A stretch of 64,000 bases of DNA from Kudoa neothunni (GCA_964304625.1 OZ199840.1:3906001-3970000), one strand, 5' to 3'; shown: positions 13,364 to 27,523, counted from the first letter of the stretch. Notes: generated from the sequence alone by a model not told the origin. A program made the numbers and translations.

Positions 13364-15598
13364 TTTACTTTCTACACAGCCCACAGTGGTCGGTAAAATA
13401 AAACACAAAGTTCTTTTACTTGTTTCATTATTCCCAACTGAAAACACAAATATTAGTTAACACGTTCGTGTTAGAAAGTTATTTTAAGGGTATTTAAATA
13501 ATTTTTACATGATTTAACCTTATTTTTAATGCTGTAATATTTATTTTAAATGATAAAATGTTTCAAGAATTAGTTCATGTGTTGTCAACAACGAATAACT
13601 CCTATATATATTATGAATCTCTTTTTCTGTAATATAAAGATAAATAATTAATTTGATAAATTTTTATAAATAATAATTTGTTTCATTTGAAAAAGTGAGA
13701 AGCATAAAATTTTCGGTGGTTTTTTGTTTTCCACAAAGGAAAACGGGAACAACCATCACCGTCATTAAATTCATTACGTCAACGCACCTTCGGCTCAAAA
13801 TCATCAAAACTAAGCTTTATTCTTGTTATTTTTATCATTAAAATTGATATAAATTATTTTTATGCTTTTACTAGTTTAAATTTGATATATTATTATTGGC
13901 CCATTATACGAAAAAAATAATTCCACCTTAGAAAGATTGATATTGGAAAGTTTGGTCACGTGATTATAATTCTTCGATTATCACTAAATTAAAAAAACAG
14001 GGGAATAAGTTGTTTAACCAATAATAATATAAAATAACTTTCAGCTTGAACTTTAATGATTTATATTCTCATCCAATAATGGGAAGTACAGTATGTAACC
14101 GATTTCACGCACTTTTTAAAAGCCTATTTAATTTGAATATTGGCTGGTCATTGCTTTTATAATATTTTTCTTGTAATATTTCAATCAAAATTTTTAAAAT
14201 AATTATTATTAAAAAGTTGCTAAATAACGTAACTACAAAATTTTTAAAATAATTATTATTAAAAAGTTGCTAAATAACGTAACTAAAAGTCACGTGATTG
14301 ACCAATTTTCATGTACTTTTTTCGGGTATTTCTTGTTTATTATTTTGTTAAGTCAAAATTTAATTCCAAAAAACTCCTATAACTATACCTATTGCCGAAC
14401 AGTACAATATTACTTATTATTATGAAAATCTCCAATCTTACGACCCCAAAATTGTCATTGTATCACGTTTTAAAATATCTATTATCTCAGCTCCTAATGA
14501 CATCCTAGAGATGAAAAATAAAATAATCGAAACCTATAAATGTTTTTGGAATCTAAAAATAGAAATTATTTTCGTGCAGGAAAATTTAATTATGTTGATG
14601 TAGATGTATATGAGTAGGTTGAGTGGACACGAAGCAAAAAGATTGTAGTAAGTGTCGTCATGATAATTATTAAGAGAAATCAATTACCAGGGGGAACAGA
14701 TTTACCTTCATGTGAAATTCGTGGAGGGTTTCGTTGTTTAAAAAAAGACCCAACATTTAAAAATCAAATTTTATTAGCTAATCTGCTGATGCTACGCCTG
14801 AAACTACTTCATAGTAGACCAATCAAATCAGAACATTTTTTAAAATATACTCTGAAAATTTTATTTACAACGTAGACGAAACGGTCTTATTCTACCAATA
14901 GCAACAAGGGGAGTATTTGCACAACCACCCAAGTAGATACGCCAACCTTATACATAAAGATGGATAACATTGCTTAATTGACATTTGATCAAGCATATAA
15001 AGAGGAAAGTTAGCTTCAACCGACTACTACCAAGACATAATCAGATGTTAATCCTATTGTTTTAACCGGGTAATCCGTTTAACAAACTTTGAATCAATAA
15101 AATCAGCATTTTCTAAACACTTTGGGGAACATTTTATAGTGTGAAAATTATTTAACGATTTTTTTAAAATTGAGCTTTTTTTTAATTTCATATATCTCTC
15201 TATATGGAAAAAATTTTGACGCACATTCCTGCTAGCTGACACACACGGACACTTCAGCTTTATATATATCGTAGATAGTAGATGTATAATTTATTCATTT
15301 TTATTCCAATTTTCTTGATTATTTTTAAAATATTTAACCATATCAATCAACAAATCTCCGAATAAAATATAAACTATGATAAAAAACCATTAACCACGCT
15401 ATATCGAGACTCTACTGTAGATGTAATTTTGGTTCGTATCTAGAACGCATTTCTAGGGTTATTCTTTTATAAAGGCCATAAAATAGCGTTGTGAAATATA
15501 AACAAAATAATTTTATAATAGAAAATTAATTAAATAATCTATGGGTAAAATCTTTAATTAAATTAGAAAAATGAAATCCATTGATTTCCCTATTCCAT
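13364..15598. other. Spacer between two minus-strand genes; holds transposon ends and a tandem duplication
   Basis: No gene supported. It contains a mariner/pogo-like end beginning TACAGTATGTAACCG at 14090, a 50-bp duplication at 14186-14285, and on the minus strand a TIR-like end reading TACAGTAGAGTCTCGATATA at 15398-15420. It should also hold the 5' regulatory DNA of the filamin gene. Confidence 0.55.
14186..14285. repeat. Perfect tandem duplication, 2 x 50 bp
   Basis: Bases 14186-14235 are repeated without change at 14236-14285. Each unit begins CAAAATTTTTAAAATAATTA and ends AAATAACGTAACTA. Perfect identity in AT-rich spacer suggests a recent duplication. Confidence 0.9.
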
Positions 15599-18500
15599 TT
15601 ATAAATCATAACTAGAATCGTTAGTGCTCCTTCTGTACACAATTAGGCCGATTACTATCAGCAATGAAGCCACTATAGGGGTCATTGCATAAAGACTATA
15701 TAAAAGGATTACCATTGACATTTCAAGAATTAATTGATTAATTTACAGGTATCTATTAGAGGACCTAATAAAATAATAAACATAATATTGCTAAAATAAA
15801 ATACGAGTTTTCATTCTTTGCGGCTATATGTTCATGCTTCTCTTTGGTATCTAATCATTTGATAATTTTTTATAATAATAATTACAAGAGTTTTACTATA
15901 TGATAATTAGAATCGACATTAAGGAAATAATATTTATTTACCCTTTTTCAACTATTCTTATGACTTTTTGAATAATATCATCCATGTTGATATTTGTATA
16001 TTCGCTACTAATTTGTTGCTCCTCTATTTATATTATATTTATTTGAATAATTTATTTGTTTACTAAAAAAATTTATATATATTTAATATATGAGCTTTTA
16101 TTTACCCTGACAACTTTGAAATTTTTGAATCTTTTTATATTATTATATATAAATCGATAATTAATAAAATATATATTTACATAAAATATCATGTTTTTTG
16201 TAGCTTGAATAATCTTTCGCCTTTACACTCCAAACATATTCCTTTTCCCTCGACAATCCATTGAGGATAATAACACAATTATTGGCTGCACAAGGATCGT
16301 CATCATTACACCAAGTGATTATCGATAATATTTCGCCTTTCTTCTCATGCAACATAAATGGACATTTCGGGTTTTCACCTTTTCCAGTAAACCCCACAAC
16401 AATTTCTATTTCGTCATTTTCCTTATAATTCACCGAAACAGTGAGATCAGCATCGGCTATTAAAAATTATATAGGCAACAAATATTTTGAGCATAATACT
16501 TGTGATAATATCGTATGTTTTTACGTTTTTACCGTCAGATGGTTCCACAAATATTTTATACTTTTGTCCCAACGCTAGGTTAATTATTTTGAATTGAGTT
16601 TCACATTTGTTCTCACAAGCTCCCATTTCTTCGCATGTAGCCATATATGTTTGATTTGATTCACCATCCTTTTTAAGGTATACTCTACATATTGGAAGAG
16701 AATTGTCCGCCTGGTATGGTGTAACTTTTGCAGTCCCAGCTTCTAATGTTGCTTGTGGGTTGGTTTCAGTTAATCCATTTCCTCCACCTATTTAAATATA
16801 GAATTTAAATTTTGAATTTCATATTACTCGTTCTAAAAACCATTTTCTTGATATATCGACCATTAATTCCAAGATTAGCAATTTCTACTGATATCAGATA
16901 CTTCGTACCAGCTTCTAAACAACTAATTGTATATGACTGTTGACAGTCAGTGGAACATGCAGCATTGCTAGTACTACACTTAGCCCTCGTTTCAGTAGAT
17001 ATGGTATTAGCTTTCGATATATTAATAGTACATGTTGGGGTTGAACCTTGATTTATTAAATTTTGATAAATACTAAGTTCCACGAGTTTAACACCAACAT
17101 TAGAAATTTCAGATAAACTAACGCCAGCATCGCCCCCTATAAAAATTTATTAATTACATGAAAAATTTAAAAAACTTTTGTGGTATTGCTTGAACCCAAC
17201 GGTATCGAATCTTCTTTTTATAATCACTCCAACCTTTTGATAATCACTGTTTAGGTTGATAACACCGTCTTGGCATAGTTGGTAACAACCATCTGTCAGA
17301 CCTCCGCATGCATTCAAAACATCACTTTCTTCATCTGCACCTGTTGAATCAACTTTAGATACCTTGATGTGACATATTTCATCATTATAAGGGCCTGAAG
17401 AAAAGTTTAGTTGAAGTTGATTGTTTTTATCGGCGATACTCGAAATTGAGTATATAACATGAGATTTTATTGGGATTGTATTATTTAGGAAAGTATTATT
17501 AGTATAATATATTATTCCAGGCCATATTAATGTTGAATTTATTTTGTAATAACTCATGAGCCTATCGACTGAGAAATCAGCGGACTTAGCTTCAACGTTG
17601 TTAGAATAATCTGATTTATATAAGGCAGTTTTTTGTGAGGAATTGGATAAGTCATTTTTCTCGTCAACACTCACGTCCCATTCAGTTTTTGAATTCGACA
17701 TATACGATAATCTAACTTTGTTTTCATTATGAGTAATTTTATAGGTATTTGCCTGCGGATAATCTACAACAAATGTAAAATTTAATAAAATATTTTAATA
17801 CTTTTTCAATGTAATGTATAAGGAAAATTACCCATTTTAATCGGAAAAACTGACACTTTTTTACATTTTTTGGCTTGTTCATCTATTAAACCATAACACA
17901 CTGATATATATCGATCGACTTTGGAATTTAAATAATCCATTTCAATAGGATTAGATGTATCGCAATCAACAATGCAATCATTTGTAGCGGTGATGGTAGG
18001 GCAAACTGGTCTGTTGAATGACGGCGTTTTTTCGAAACTTGAAATTTTTATGACGCATTTATTATCGTTTGGAAATTCTGTAAGTTTAATGGAGAATTTC
18101 TCAATATCTTCACCATTTTTTTGAACAAATTTTTGCTGAAGTTTACCATGTCTGGAGAAAGCTAAATAAATATACATTAAATGATTTAAGGTAAAAAGCG
18201 TAATACCTGGAATCGGGATTTTGACTGGTGGTGACTTTTTATCCACGTATATCATTAGTCTGTAATTGTACCTATTAAAATACGAATTTGCATCGAATTG
18301 GATACCATTGCATTTTTTAAGACCATCAACAATACATCCAATGCATGATTTTTGTATTTTTGTTGGTGAAACTATTTCAAATAAATAAAATAATATGAGA
18401 GAGCATATTACATTCATCTGCTTCATGTTTATATAGCTGATAATAACAATTAGTATTAGCGGCATCATCAATTGTAGATTTAGGAGTTATTATAAGGCGA

Positions 18501-21500
18501 TTTTTCTCATTTTCAGAAATTTCAAAATCAACTTTACTGCCAACTATTATAGATTTTTTAAAATAGTGATAAATTTTATTACTTGTTGACTTGTTCAACA
18601 TTTCTAAAACTTCATAATTTCCGCTTGGTACAATTTTAATATCGTAGCTAGCACCAGAGTAAAGCCCAATAAGGGTAGCCGATGTGTTGCAAGTGTATAC
18701 ACACAATACACCGCCAGTACATATAGCTTGGTAATAACCATTCCTTGAATCTTTTTCTTTTACGTAAATAGTGCAGGTGACGGATGAGGCTGATGTGCTA
18801 ACAGTGAACATGAATCCATCCTCGGTAGGTGTAACCGCTACATTTTCAGTTGAAAGTACGGTTGATTGAGCTATATAAAATTTATTACAAATATATATTC
18901 ATAATAAATACTTGTTTTCTGATAAAAATATTTTCGTGGAGAATAATTAGGTATGTTTATTATTTTTACCATAAAATCATAATGTAAATAAGTTGGATTT
19001 GGTGTTATTTCCAACTCATCAAATGTACACGATAGATCGGTAGGAATTTTTCTTATGTTTTCACTAACCAATGGTGCATACACATTCCAAAAAGATAACG
19101 TACATTCCACAGCTGGTGTGCCGCTAACTTCTTCACCTTCTTCATTTTTCTTATTAGCCCTAATATCAATCTTTATTTTGTTGTTTGAAGTTGTCACGGG
19201 TATATCACTTCCATGTTTCACTAAATAATAGAATAACTAATTTGTATAAGATTAACATATCACATATGTAGATGTTGCTTTGGTAGCCAACGGTAGGTTG
19301 CATTCCGAGTTTTAAGACACGAATTTTGACCGCTTTTACGCTATCAGGTATATCTCCAAAAGTTACATTGTTACACATACTGTATAAACAGTTTCTTTTA
19401 TTTTCACATTTATCAGAAAAAAAATTATTTGAAGAAGACGCAGTCGCGTCCAACCATTCAAACGTACACATCTCAGATGGGATTGCATTTACCAATTTTA
19501 CTGTAAACCTTTTATTTGTTTCATCATTTGCTAATTCAAAATAGAATCTGCTGGAGACTGGTGCGTTATTTTTAACGAAATCATTTTCGTAAAAGTAATG
19601 AAAGTCGAAATGTTTTGGACATCGGATATGATAATCTTTAATTAACTCACCGAATTGAAGTGAGTTGCTTTCAAAATTAGTACACGGGTTTTCACTTTGT
19701 GATATTCCAGTTATCTTAGCATTGTCATTATATGCCTCGCAGTTTAGCGAACATTTATTTGATTCCAATTTGATTTTGTCGCCATCAAGTGATGCAACGT
19801 AAGTTATTTCCACGTAATCATCTTTAAAAAGTTATATTTATATTTCAATTATAAATTACCTATGAAATATGAATAAACCTTTCCTTTCCTAAAAGTGATT
19901 CTTCGAGTTGTTTCCTCCTGGGATCCAGATGATGGTGGGGTGGATAAACCTCCTTCACCACTGTCGCTGTCAACTTGCTTTGGCTTTGCAGGTTTAGGTT
20001 TTGGCTCAATAGTTTCTTCTTTAGATTCTTCATAAGTATAAGAAATATAATTAAGCTTATGCACATTATTAAGACTGATGGGATAAGCTGTATTAAGTGC
20101 GTTGCATTCTCGTTGGATTTGTGCGTTACTTTCACCGGCATTTTCATAACCCGTCAAATCATTTTTAGATCTTTCTATGACACATTTTTTACCATTAAGG
20201 GGTTTAAAGTCACCATTAAATTTAATTTTATAATTTCTTTCGGTTGTATAATATTTTAGAATCATCTCATCATTATTTTCCTCAATCGTTCCTACAAATA
20301 TTAAATCTAAATTAATTACTTAATTATAACTTATTATTTCTTGTTTTAAAGGTTTGCTTGTATCAATGTTTATCACAACTATTTCGTATGTTGTTTCTGC
20401 TCTGATATTGTTCCATGAAATATCCAATTTATTTGCTTCTGTTACAGCAGGAAAGCACGGGAGGTTCAAACAATCAATAATTATTTTCTTAGATGATTTT
20501 TCAAATATAATGTAAGCCCACGAATTCCTTAAATTTGCATCAGTCGACGCAGTCATGGTGGCAATAATCTTTTGACCTTCATTTGACTCGGTTGTAGAAA
20601 AACTAAATGTTACTTCTCCGGCTATTTATAATAATAAATTTTATTTAAGAACCTATCAATTACTTTCTATCCCCGGGCTACTTTGTTTGCACGTATACCC
20701 TTTAGAGCAGACTGTTATGATGTAACTTGTTTTGGGATCGAGGTTAACAATAGTAAAGGCGCTCGTACACTTATTAAAACAAAATTGTTTATTACCGTCT
20801 ATTTCACATGTAGCTGGATATTTTGAGGCCACCTCCCCAACAACTGAATAATATAGTTCACAATTTGCTTGTGTGTTACTTCCTTCCTGAAAAAGGTTGC
20901 CTGGTGTAAGGGTTAATTGTGTATGTTGACTTGATACAGTTTCTGGTGTTATAGTTTTAGATGGATGAAATTGTTCCCCTACTAACAGTCAAAAAATAAT
21001 TATTAATTAATTTTACCGTTTGTCTTAAAATATATGTATCTATGGTAATGATTAACTTCAGGAGAATCAACGGTAGTAAGTCCTGTTATTTTCACTTTTA
21101 TAATGTATTCTGTTAAGGGTTCTAATTGGGTCACAGTTTTTGAATCAAAACCCAGGCTTCCTTCAGATTCAATATAAGGAATGCCTTCACCAGCAGCACC
21201 AATCCCAAGATATTTTCTAATTAACTTAATTTCTAATATTTTGGCAGTATTGTCCACAGGATCAGATGCTATATTTTCATTAAGATGGCTTAAATCAACA
21301 GTAGCTTGATTTTTTTCAGCTGTTACAGTTGCTTGTACAGTTCCAACTATACAAATAATATAACTATACAAATTACGTTTTAATACATGTCACTGTTTGG
21401 ATAAACTCTTTAGATGCAATTTTGTCATATAATTTTACCATAACTTGAGCAAAATTAAAATTTGAGTCATGAAACAATGTCGCCTTGTAACATGGTTGAA

Positions 21501-22431
21501 GACATGGGCCTGCCTTATTGTAGTCTGAACAATATGAGGAAAAGTGAGATTCATTTATTTCTTTTATTCCAAAATAACAAATCTTAGAAGGTTCTGGGTT
21601 TTCGAGTGTTATTGTATAATAATATTTCGTATTTGCCACTGGCCTTGATCCAGTTGCAATAAACCAATCATCGGTTGGTTTTTGGGGGTTTAGAAATATT
21701 TCGGGAGATTTATCGATAAACTTAACAACGTAATGTGCTTTATATGATTTAACAGTCATACTAATAATTTTTTGTTTATAGAAATCATCAGTTTTTTCCA
21801 AAGTACTTTCTGTCTTAAGATCAACCATGGTGGAGAAGCCACCATTTACTTTATTTTTAATTGAAATGGTAAATTCATCATTTTTTTTCCTCGCTGAAAA
21901 CTCGCTCTTTAAATAAATATCTAAAATCGTTATTATACAAATAATATTTAAAAAATTTTCCTTACCTTTAATATTGTAAACTCTCTTATCTTGACATGTT
22001 TTGGTGCTTACATCATCCTTTCCTTGACACCATTTTATGTATTTAATGTTTTTAAATCGTTTGCCGGTGATTTTTAATTGAACTTTTTTGCATGAGTAAA
22101 TGCACATTTTAGCTGTTTGATCTTCAATGCCATTATCAATATCAACACTGCATGTAGGAATAATTTTTAATGATGATTCTGAAATATCATAATATTGTAA
22201 GGCACATTTTCTTTCACTATTTTCGATACTGTATCCAGATATTGAAATATCATATTTATCTTCTTGACTCAAGAATTTTAACGTCATACGATTATTATCA
22301 ATCTGAACAGAGAAAACATGTTTTTCGTGAATAACTAATAAAAAATATTTATTATAATTTTTTCATAAACTGTTACCCCCTAAAATCAGTAGAAATATGT
22401 TTGCAATATACCTCATTGGAAATAATGTCAT
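15599..22431 (-). CDS. Large type I membrane protein with repeated FN3-like domains and a three-Cys motif (unrecognised family)
   Basis: ATG at 22429-22431 opens an 18-codon exon (22377-22431) that reads like a signal peptide (MTLFPMRYIANIFLLILG). It splices over a 42-nt intron to 22334. The last exon (15599-15695) holds one hydrophobic helix (TPIVASLLIVIGLIVY), a basic stop-transfer RRS and a 10-residue tail ending SSYDL-stop. Between them about a dozen exons, separated by short introns, encode beta-rich modules with FN3-like text such as LEAGTKYLISVEI and LEPLTEYIIKVKITG. At least nine modules carry C-x(5-8)-C-x(3-4)-C, for example CEEMGACENKC, CTGGVLCVYTC, CSTSNAACSTDC and CSDYNKAGPCLQPC. 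Signal peptide, cysteines and TM helix indicate an extracellular surface protein. I know no named family with this pattern. Internal exon borders are approximate, and a split into two genes is possible but not indicated, because only one signal peptide and one TM helix were found. Confidence 0.75.
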
Positions 22432-23142
22432 GAAAACTCTAATCCTACGAGAAATTATCTGAAATGAAGCGAATAATATTCAATGTTCAGACCGAAAGTT
22501 TATTATTATTATTATTATTCATTCATAAGTATATAATAACAATTAAGGATTTTTATAAATTTTAACGTCCAATTTAGATGCCACTTGGTTTCCTGAATCA
22601 TCAATTTTGTAATAAATTGACATTTTATGGAAAAAATTTTAATTATATATGCAGCAAAGAACGAAGCACATTAATAATTGGATAAAATCTTTTACCGTAT
22701 TTTGCCAAAGGTTGGTTTTATATAAATAGTTTATAATAGAAATTTCTTTATCCACTTAATATTTCTGCTAATTTATCGACGCAATATGTTTTACATACGT
22801 TATTTATTTTATTATAATTTCCAAAATAATAATTTTAATTTAGTTTATTTATTTATAAGATATCATTGTTTTTCTTTAAATTTGGTTATAAAATGGTTTC
22901 TTTTAAATGAGTTACTCTTAAATTAGGTCTGGCGAAAAAATTCCAAATTTAGGATTTATCTATGCTTTAGTCTCATCATTATATTTTTGCGTCTAATCCT
23001 TTATTTAATGCGTTAATTACTATCTATAATTAGAGAAAGGAGCAAAATTAAAGCCAACTATGATATACAGTCAGTGACCGGTTTTACGCACATTCTAAAA
23101 AGAAACACAATTTGAATAATCAAATGTACAATCAATATGTAA
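22432..23142. other. Spacer upstream of the surface-protein gene
   Basis: AT-rich DNA with no supported gene. It holds a TTA trinucleotide run near 22500 and a solitary mariner/pogo-like end (TACAGTCAGTGACCGGTTTT) at 23066. The promoter of the minus-strand surface-protein gene is expected here but no motif is convincing. Confidence 0.5.
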
Positions 23143-24907
23143 TACAGTAGGTCACCGATTTTCTGCAATATCAGACTTTTTTTCCTTCAAATATTAGTTT
23201 AATATTTTAAACCATATATTTGATTTTATTTTTAGGTTTTAATAATAATTTACAAAAATTTTAAAAATTGGGCATCTAAAAGTAGGGTTTGTCACATTAT
23301 TAGCGCTTAACCGATTTTCCGTAAATCTTCAGCTCTAGGCGGATTTAGTGGTGTGCCTTTTTTTACACTTGTAATATCTGAAAAAATTAAAAATGAGGAA
23401 ATAATAAAACTAAAATATAAATTTATTGTCTTTTAAAAGCATACTAAACAGGAGTGCAAAAATACTACTTTTCGGAAATTTAAGCTCCCTTTTATTTCTA
23501 CTCTAGATATCATCTTGATTAGGGATAATAATATAGTTTTATCTTATAAATTTGCTTGACTTATTCAGCGAGGAAAAATTTTGAACAGTGTTTAAATCAC
23601 GTCATCGATACTTTGGTGTATGACTGTGTGAATTATTTGAGATAAAAAAATTGAATTATCTGCTCATGATATCATACATGTAAGAAACCAATTGACGAAA
23701 GAATTGAACTTAAATGTAGTAATGACCCATGATTGGTTTCTTGGTTTTAAATCACGATGGAATTTAACAATATCATTGCCCATGGTGATGCCGCTTATGT
23801 TGGCTAAAGTTTTGTAGAAAATTGGTAATTTAAATTGAATGACTAAGTCAAAGGTAACAACGATGACTGTATCTATAACCTAGATGCAACTGCATTATTT
23901 TAATAACAACATAGAGGTCCATTATTTTTAAGGCTATGTTTTGTCGAGAGGAAAAAAATCTAAAAAATAATTACTGTTTTGCGGCATGCACCTATGTCTG
24001 GAGGTTTCATTAAATCTTTTATGATTGGAAATCACAAAAACCACGTTGTTTTAAAAACGCTAAAACATTTACAGTAAAATACAAATCAACTTGGAAAGAA
24101 TGGATAACTAGGGAAACATTTAAAAAATATCTTTCTAATTTTGACAATATATTCAAACCAAAGTACAAGAAAGTTTACTATTTCTGAATAATGTCACTTG
24201 CCACGCCGAAATTCATTTGTCCGATATCTCTCTTATATTCCGTACAAAAAATTCAACTAACATTTTGCAACCATTAGACTATAGAATCATTTTCTCATTC
24301 AAATAAAATTACAAAAACAATTTAATAGAAAGTCATATTGCTGCGCCTAGCAATGATATAAATACATCCTACCAAGATTCGCTTAAAACATTGTTCCTAA
24401 TTAAAAAATCATGGGACGGTGATTCAAACGATATTGTATTTAACTGTTTCAGAAAATATGGGTTTCCTGCAGCCAATGAATAAGAGCGTTCATCAAATAT
24501 TAATTTTAGCAATCAAGAATTCTCAGTTGGAAATTCCGAGATTATACAAGAGTAAGTCATTATGCCTACATAAAAACACTTTAACGAGTTTACTCCTTTG
24601 TTTGTTGAATCTGCTAACTTTGAAACTGAAGATGAACGAGTGGTAGAATTTATATCTTCAAAAGATTCATTGAAATGTTTAAACATGCTGAAAAAATATA
24701 CGACAGAGAGGAATTGATTATCTGGACGAAATAATAATTTAACATCATAAAATTACGACATACAAATTTAAAAATATAATTACAAATAACATATTGTTTC
24801 AATAAAAGTAGATAATTGTATAAATGAAATTAATTTCTTTAAAATAAGTGTATGTTTTTATATTTGTGTGCCCTCAGAAAGTTACTGAAAATCAATAACT
24901 TACTGTA
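23143..24907 (+). mobile_element. Decayed pogo/Tigger-type (Tc1/mariner superfamily) DNA transposon
   Basis: The left end reads TACAGTAGGTCACCGATTTT at 23143. The right end, read on the minus strand from 24907, is TACAGTAAGTTATTGATTTT. Both start with the TA of the usual target duplication, giving a 1.77-kb element. Between them lie pogo/Tigger transposase fragments on the + strand in shifting frames: YNLDATALF (first catalytic Asp region) near 23.88 kb, KPRCFKN near 24.04 kb, LQPLD near 24.27 kb and WDGDSNDIVFNCFRKYGF near 24.41 kb. Several in-frame stops show it is dead. Confidence 0.8.
23880..24720 (+). pseudogene. pogo/Tigger transposase remnant
   Basis: Catalytic-core text of a CENP-B/Tigger-like DDE transposase can be followed through at least two frames with stops. 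The region normally reading L-D-N for the second catalytic Asp appears as LNN before VTCH, so the catalytic residue is lost as well. The N-terminal HTH half (about 23.6-23.8 kb) is only faintly recognisable. Confidence 0.75.
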
Positions 24908-25844
24908 TTTTTTAATGTTTTTATTAAAGAATTTTGATCTTAATATAATAATGTTGCGAAATTTCCAGTTTGTTGGTCACGTGATTGTTAGGTTCTAATA
25001 CTGTTTCGGAACGTTTTTGAAAAAAATAGAATTTTGTTTAATGTCCGAAAGAATTAAATGCGAAAAAATAAAATCAAAACATGAAATAATAAAATTCTTC
25101 AACAATATTTCCTCAAAAGCAGCCAAATTTGTTACTATAAAGCACCAGACATATCCTCCATATCCAACCCCTATGACACCTTAAAAAGAATAAATAACAT
25201 TTTTTAAATGATTTAACACAAATCGATTATTGTCTTCATTTGCGAATATATTAAAATGAGTTTAAAAATTATCCAAGTTTGACAACAAATTACTAAAAAT
25301 TAAGTTAAACAATATTAAAATAATTTTCATATTTTGGGAGAAAAATATGAAATAGTTTTCGAGATATTCGTTACCTGACCTATAGCCACTAGCTTTAATT
25401 AATTACATTGTTGTTGTACTTGTGACTATAGAATAAAATCTACTATTACGCATAATACCATTTTTAATTAAAATCATGTTTTTATATTCTAACGATCATA
25501 TTATTTGTTTAAATTTTTGTAGATGAATGTAATGTGCGTCAAGCTAATTGATAGGATAAAATATAAGGATAATATGATAAATTAATGTTGTAATATTTAA
25601 TAAGTTTAATTTTCCTTTTTTCGCAGACACGTTGTTGCTTTTTCATTTGCTCTATATTACGATACAATAAAAATTGAATATAACATTACCTAAAATTCAA
25701 ATCGCCTTAGCTACTTTAGCATTCCCAAAAATAGTTCTTTGCAATTTTTAATATATTTTCTAATGAACATACATTTATCGAAATAACCAAAACAAATTTA
25801 AATAGATATAATCTCTAATTATATGAAAAATAACCTCATATATA
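24908..25844. other. Gene-free AT-rich spacer
   Basis: No supported gene or intact repeat. It includes a short TA run near 25840 at the edge of the older Merlin remains. Confidence 0.5.
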
Positions 25845-26190
25845 TATATATATATATTCTCCGGTTCCATTTAATGGTAAAAATAATTTTAATTGTCGCC
25901 AGGTAGATTCAGTTGTATTGGAATGCGTTCCATCTTTAGCAACGAAACATTTACAATGATTTACAGTTCGATGTCTGTATCCCATGCTTCCAAGCGATTT
26001 ATAAACTTTGGCGGCATCCGTAAATATTGTTGGCCCTTAATTTGATTATTTTCTTTGCCCCATAAAAAATACCTAGCAATATGTATTTTTTAATTAACGG
26101 AAGCAAAGTGGCATGGTTTCTTTTTTTACAGGAATCGTAAAGGGAAAATCTGTCCGCATATGCGCAAAGCGACAATTTTTAAAATGAAAT
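25845..26190 (-). pseudogene. Merlin (IS1595/ISXO2-like) transposase, C-terminal half, split by a MULE
   Basis: On the minus strand the text IFTDAAKVYKSL, GYRHRTVNH and TESTWRQLK matches the C-terminal DDE half of Merlin/IS1595 transposases. It is preceded by ATLLPLIKKYILLG after a frameshift in an A-run near 26140. The N-terminal half of a Merlin lies on the same strand at 27690-27950, beyond the MULE, so the two are best read as one interrupted element. Confidence 0.7.
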
Positions 26191-26213
26191 ATAATTTAAT
26201 TTTAAAAGGAAAA

Positions 26214-27523
26214 CTATTCAAAGTTCCAAGAATATGTTTTAGCAATAAGATTTAGAAAATCCATTCCTTTAAATGAATTGTAATTTTCACATATTGATTT
26301 GATACCAGCTATCTTTTTATCATACATTGAGCATGTAATTTTCCTTATGTTTGATAGTTGGAATTCGATATCATTTTCAATATTACTTTGATAAACTTTT
26401 AGCTTATCACAAAAAGAAGGTAACTCTGGATGACATTGTTCAAAGCGGTTTTTGAAAATTCTGTCATATGCATTCCAGCACTCAATTGGATATTTGGAGC
26501 CATTCAAGAAATTTTTTTCAAAGTATTTAAAAAATTCTGACAAATTTAGTTCGGTGAAAGTAGATGATTTTTTAAGGATTTTTTTGTATTCAATATGGAT
26601 AAAACCCGCGGGGACAAAAGCCAACGAAGAAACAGTTTTCATAAATAATTTGAATTCCTGATTATGAAGAAATTCTTCGGAGAGACCAAGCTTTTGAATC
26701 TTCCTCCAAAGGTATTGCCTTAGATGAAATAAACACAAATAAACTTGACATTTCGTTGCTTTTTTAAATGCAACAAATGCTGCAATTTCAAAATCGATGA
26801 CCACGTAATCTGGAAGTTTCTGTTCGCATTTTTCATAAAGGGTACTAAAGGCACGCATGTTATCGTTTTCCTTTTTACTTTTCATTAGAATAAATGCTAA
26901 TGAAAAGGTTTTAGAGTTAATTTCTCCGTGAATTGAGTAGAGTTGCAAAAATACATTTGGGCAAACTTTAAACGTTCCATCGGAAATCAAGAACCTTGAA
27001 TTTTCAAATGAACCAAATTTCGTTCAGTTGCTAAAATGACGATTCTATAGCTTTCATTAACTCCAGAGTCATAAACAAAAGAGCTCATTTCGAAGTGTAC
27101 AAAAGTTCAGTTCTTGATGGTTTTTGGTTTTGTCCACAACTCTGGAGTCTCTCTTTCTGGTGTTCCGAATATTTTTAAAAGTATTGCTTTTATTAAGTAT
27201 TTGAAGATCACACAATTTTGAGGTACTTGTTGCGTAGTATACGAAGTAATCTTAGCAATATCGTGAATCTTCAACGACAAAAATCTTGTTGATATATCAT
27301 TTCCAGACAATGTATGATTACGATCATCAGTTGATAAAATAATTTCCACTGGATCCGAAAGATTCGTTCTGATTTTCGCAAGACAAGTTCTTTGTTGACA
27401 TCTCCAAGAAGTAAACATTTTTCCAACATGGTGTTTAGTATAAAAATAGTTTTTATAAAAAATCCAATCCGTATTGGAGCATGTTTTAATAATTTGATAA
27501 TTTGGACTCATATATCTCGACAA
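26214..27523 (-). mobile_element. MULE-type transposon with FLYWCH finger and MULE transposase, broken
   Basis: Minus-strand open segment 27523-27107 has a FLYWCH-like finger (YKNYFYTKHH, SWRCQQRTCLAKIR, DDRNHTLSG). Segment 26990-26214 has the MULE transposase core, starting ISDGTFKVCP and including LPDYVVIDFEIAAFVAFK and CLFHLRQYLWRKI. The roughly 120 bp between them still encode related text but contain a stop (27107-27109) and a frame change. The first open frame starts with TTG, and an in-frame ATG follows four codons later. TIRs were not found. It lies inside older Merlin sequence. Confidence 0.75.

Noticed and set aside
14660-14875. 71-codon open frame upstream of the filamin gene
   Set aside because: Low-complexity AT-rich composition at its end, no family similarity.
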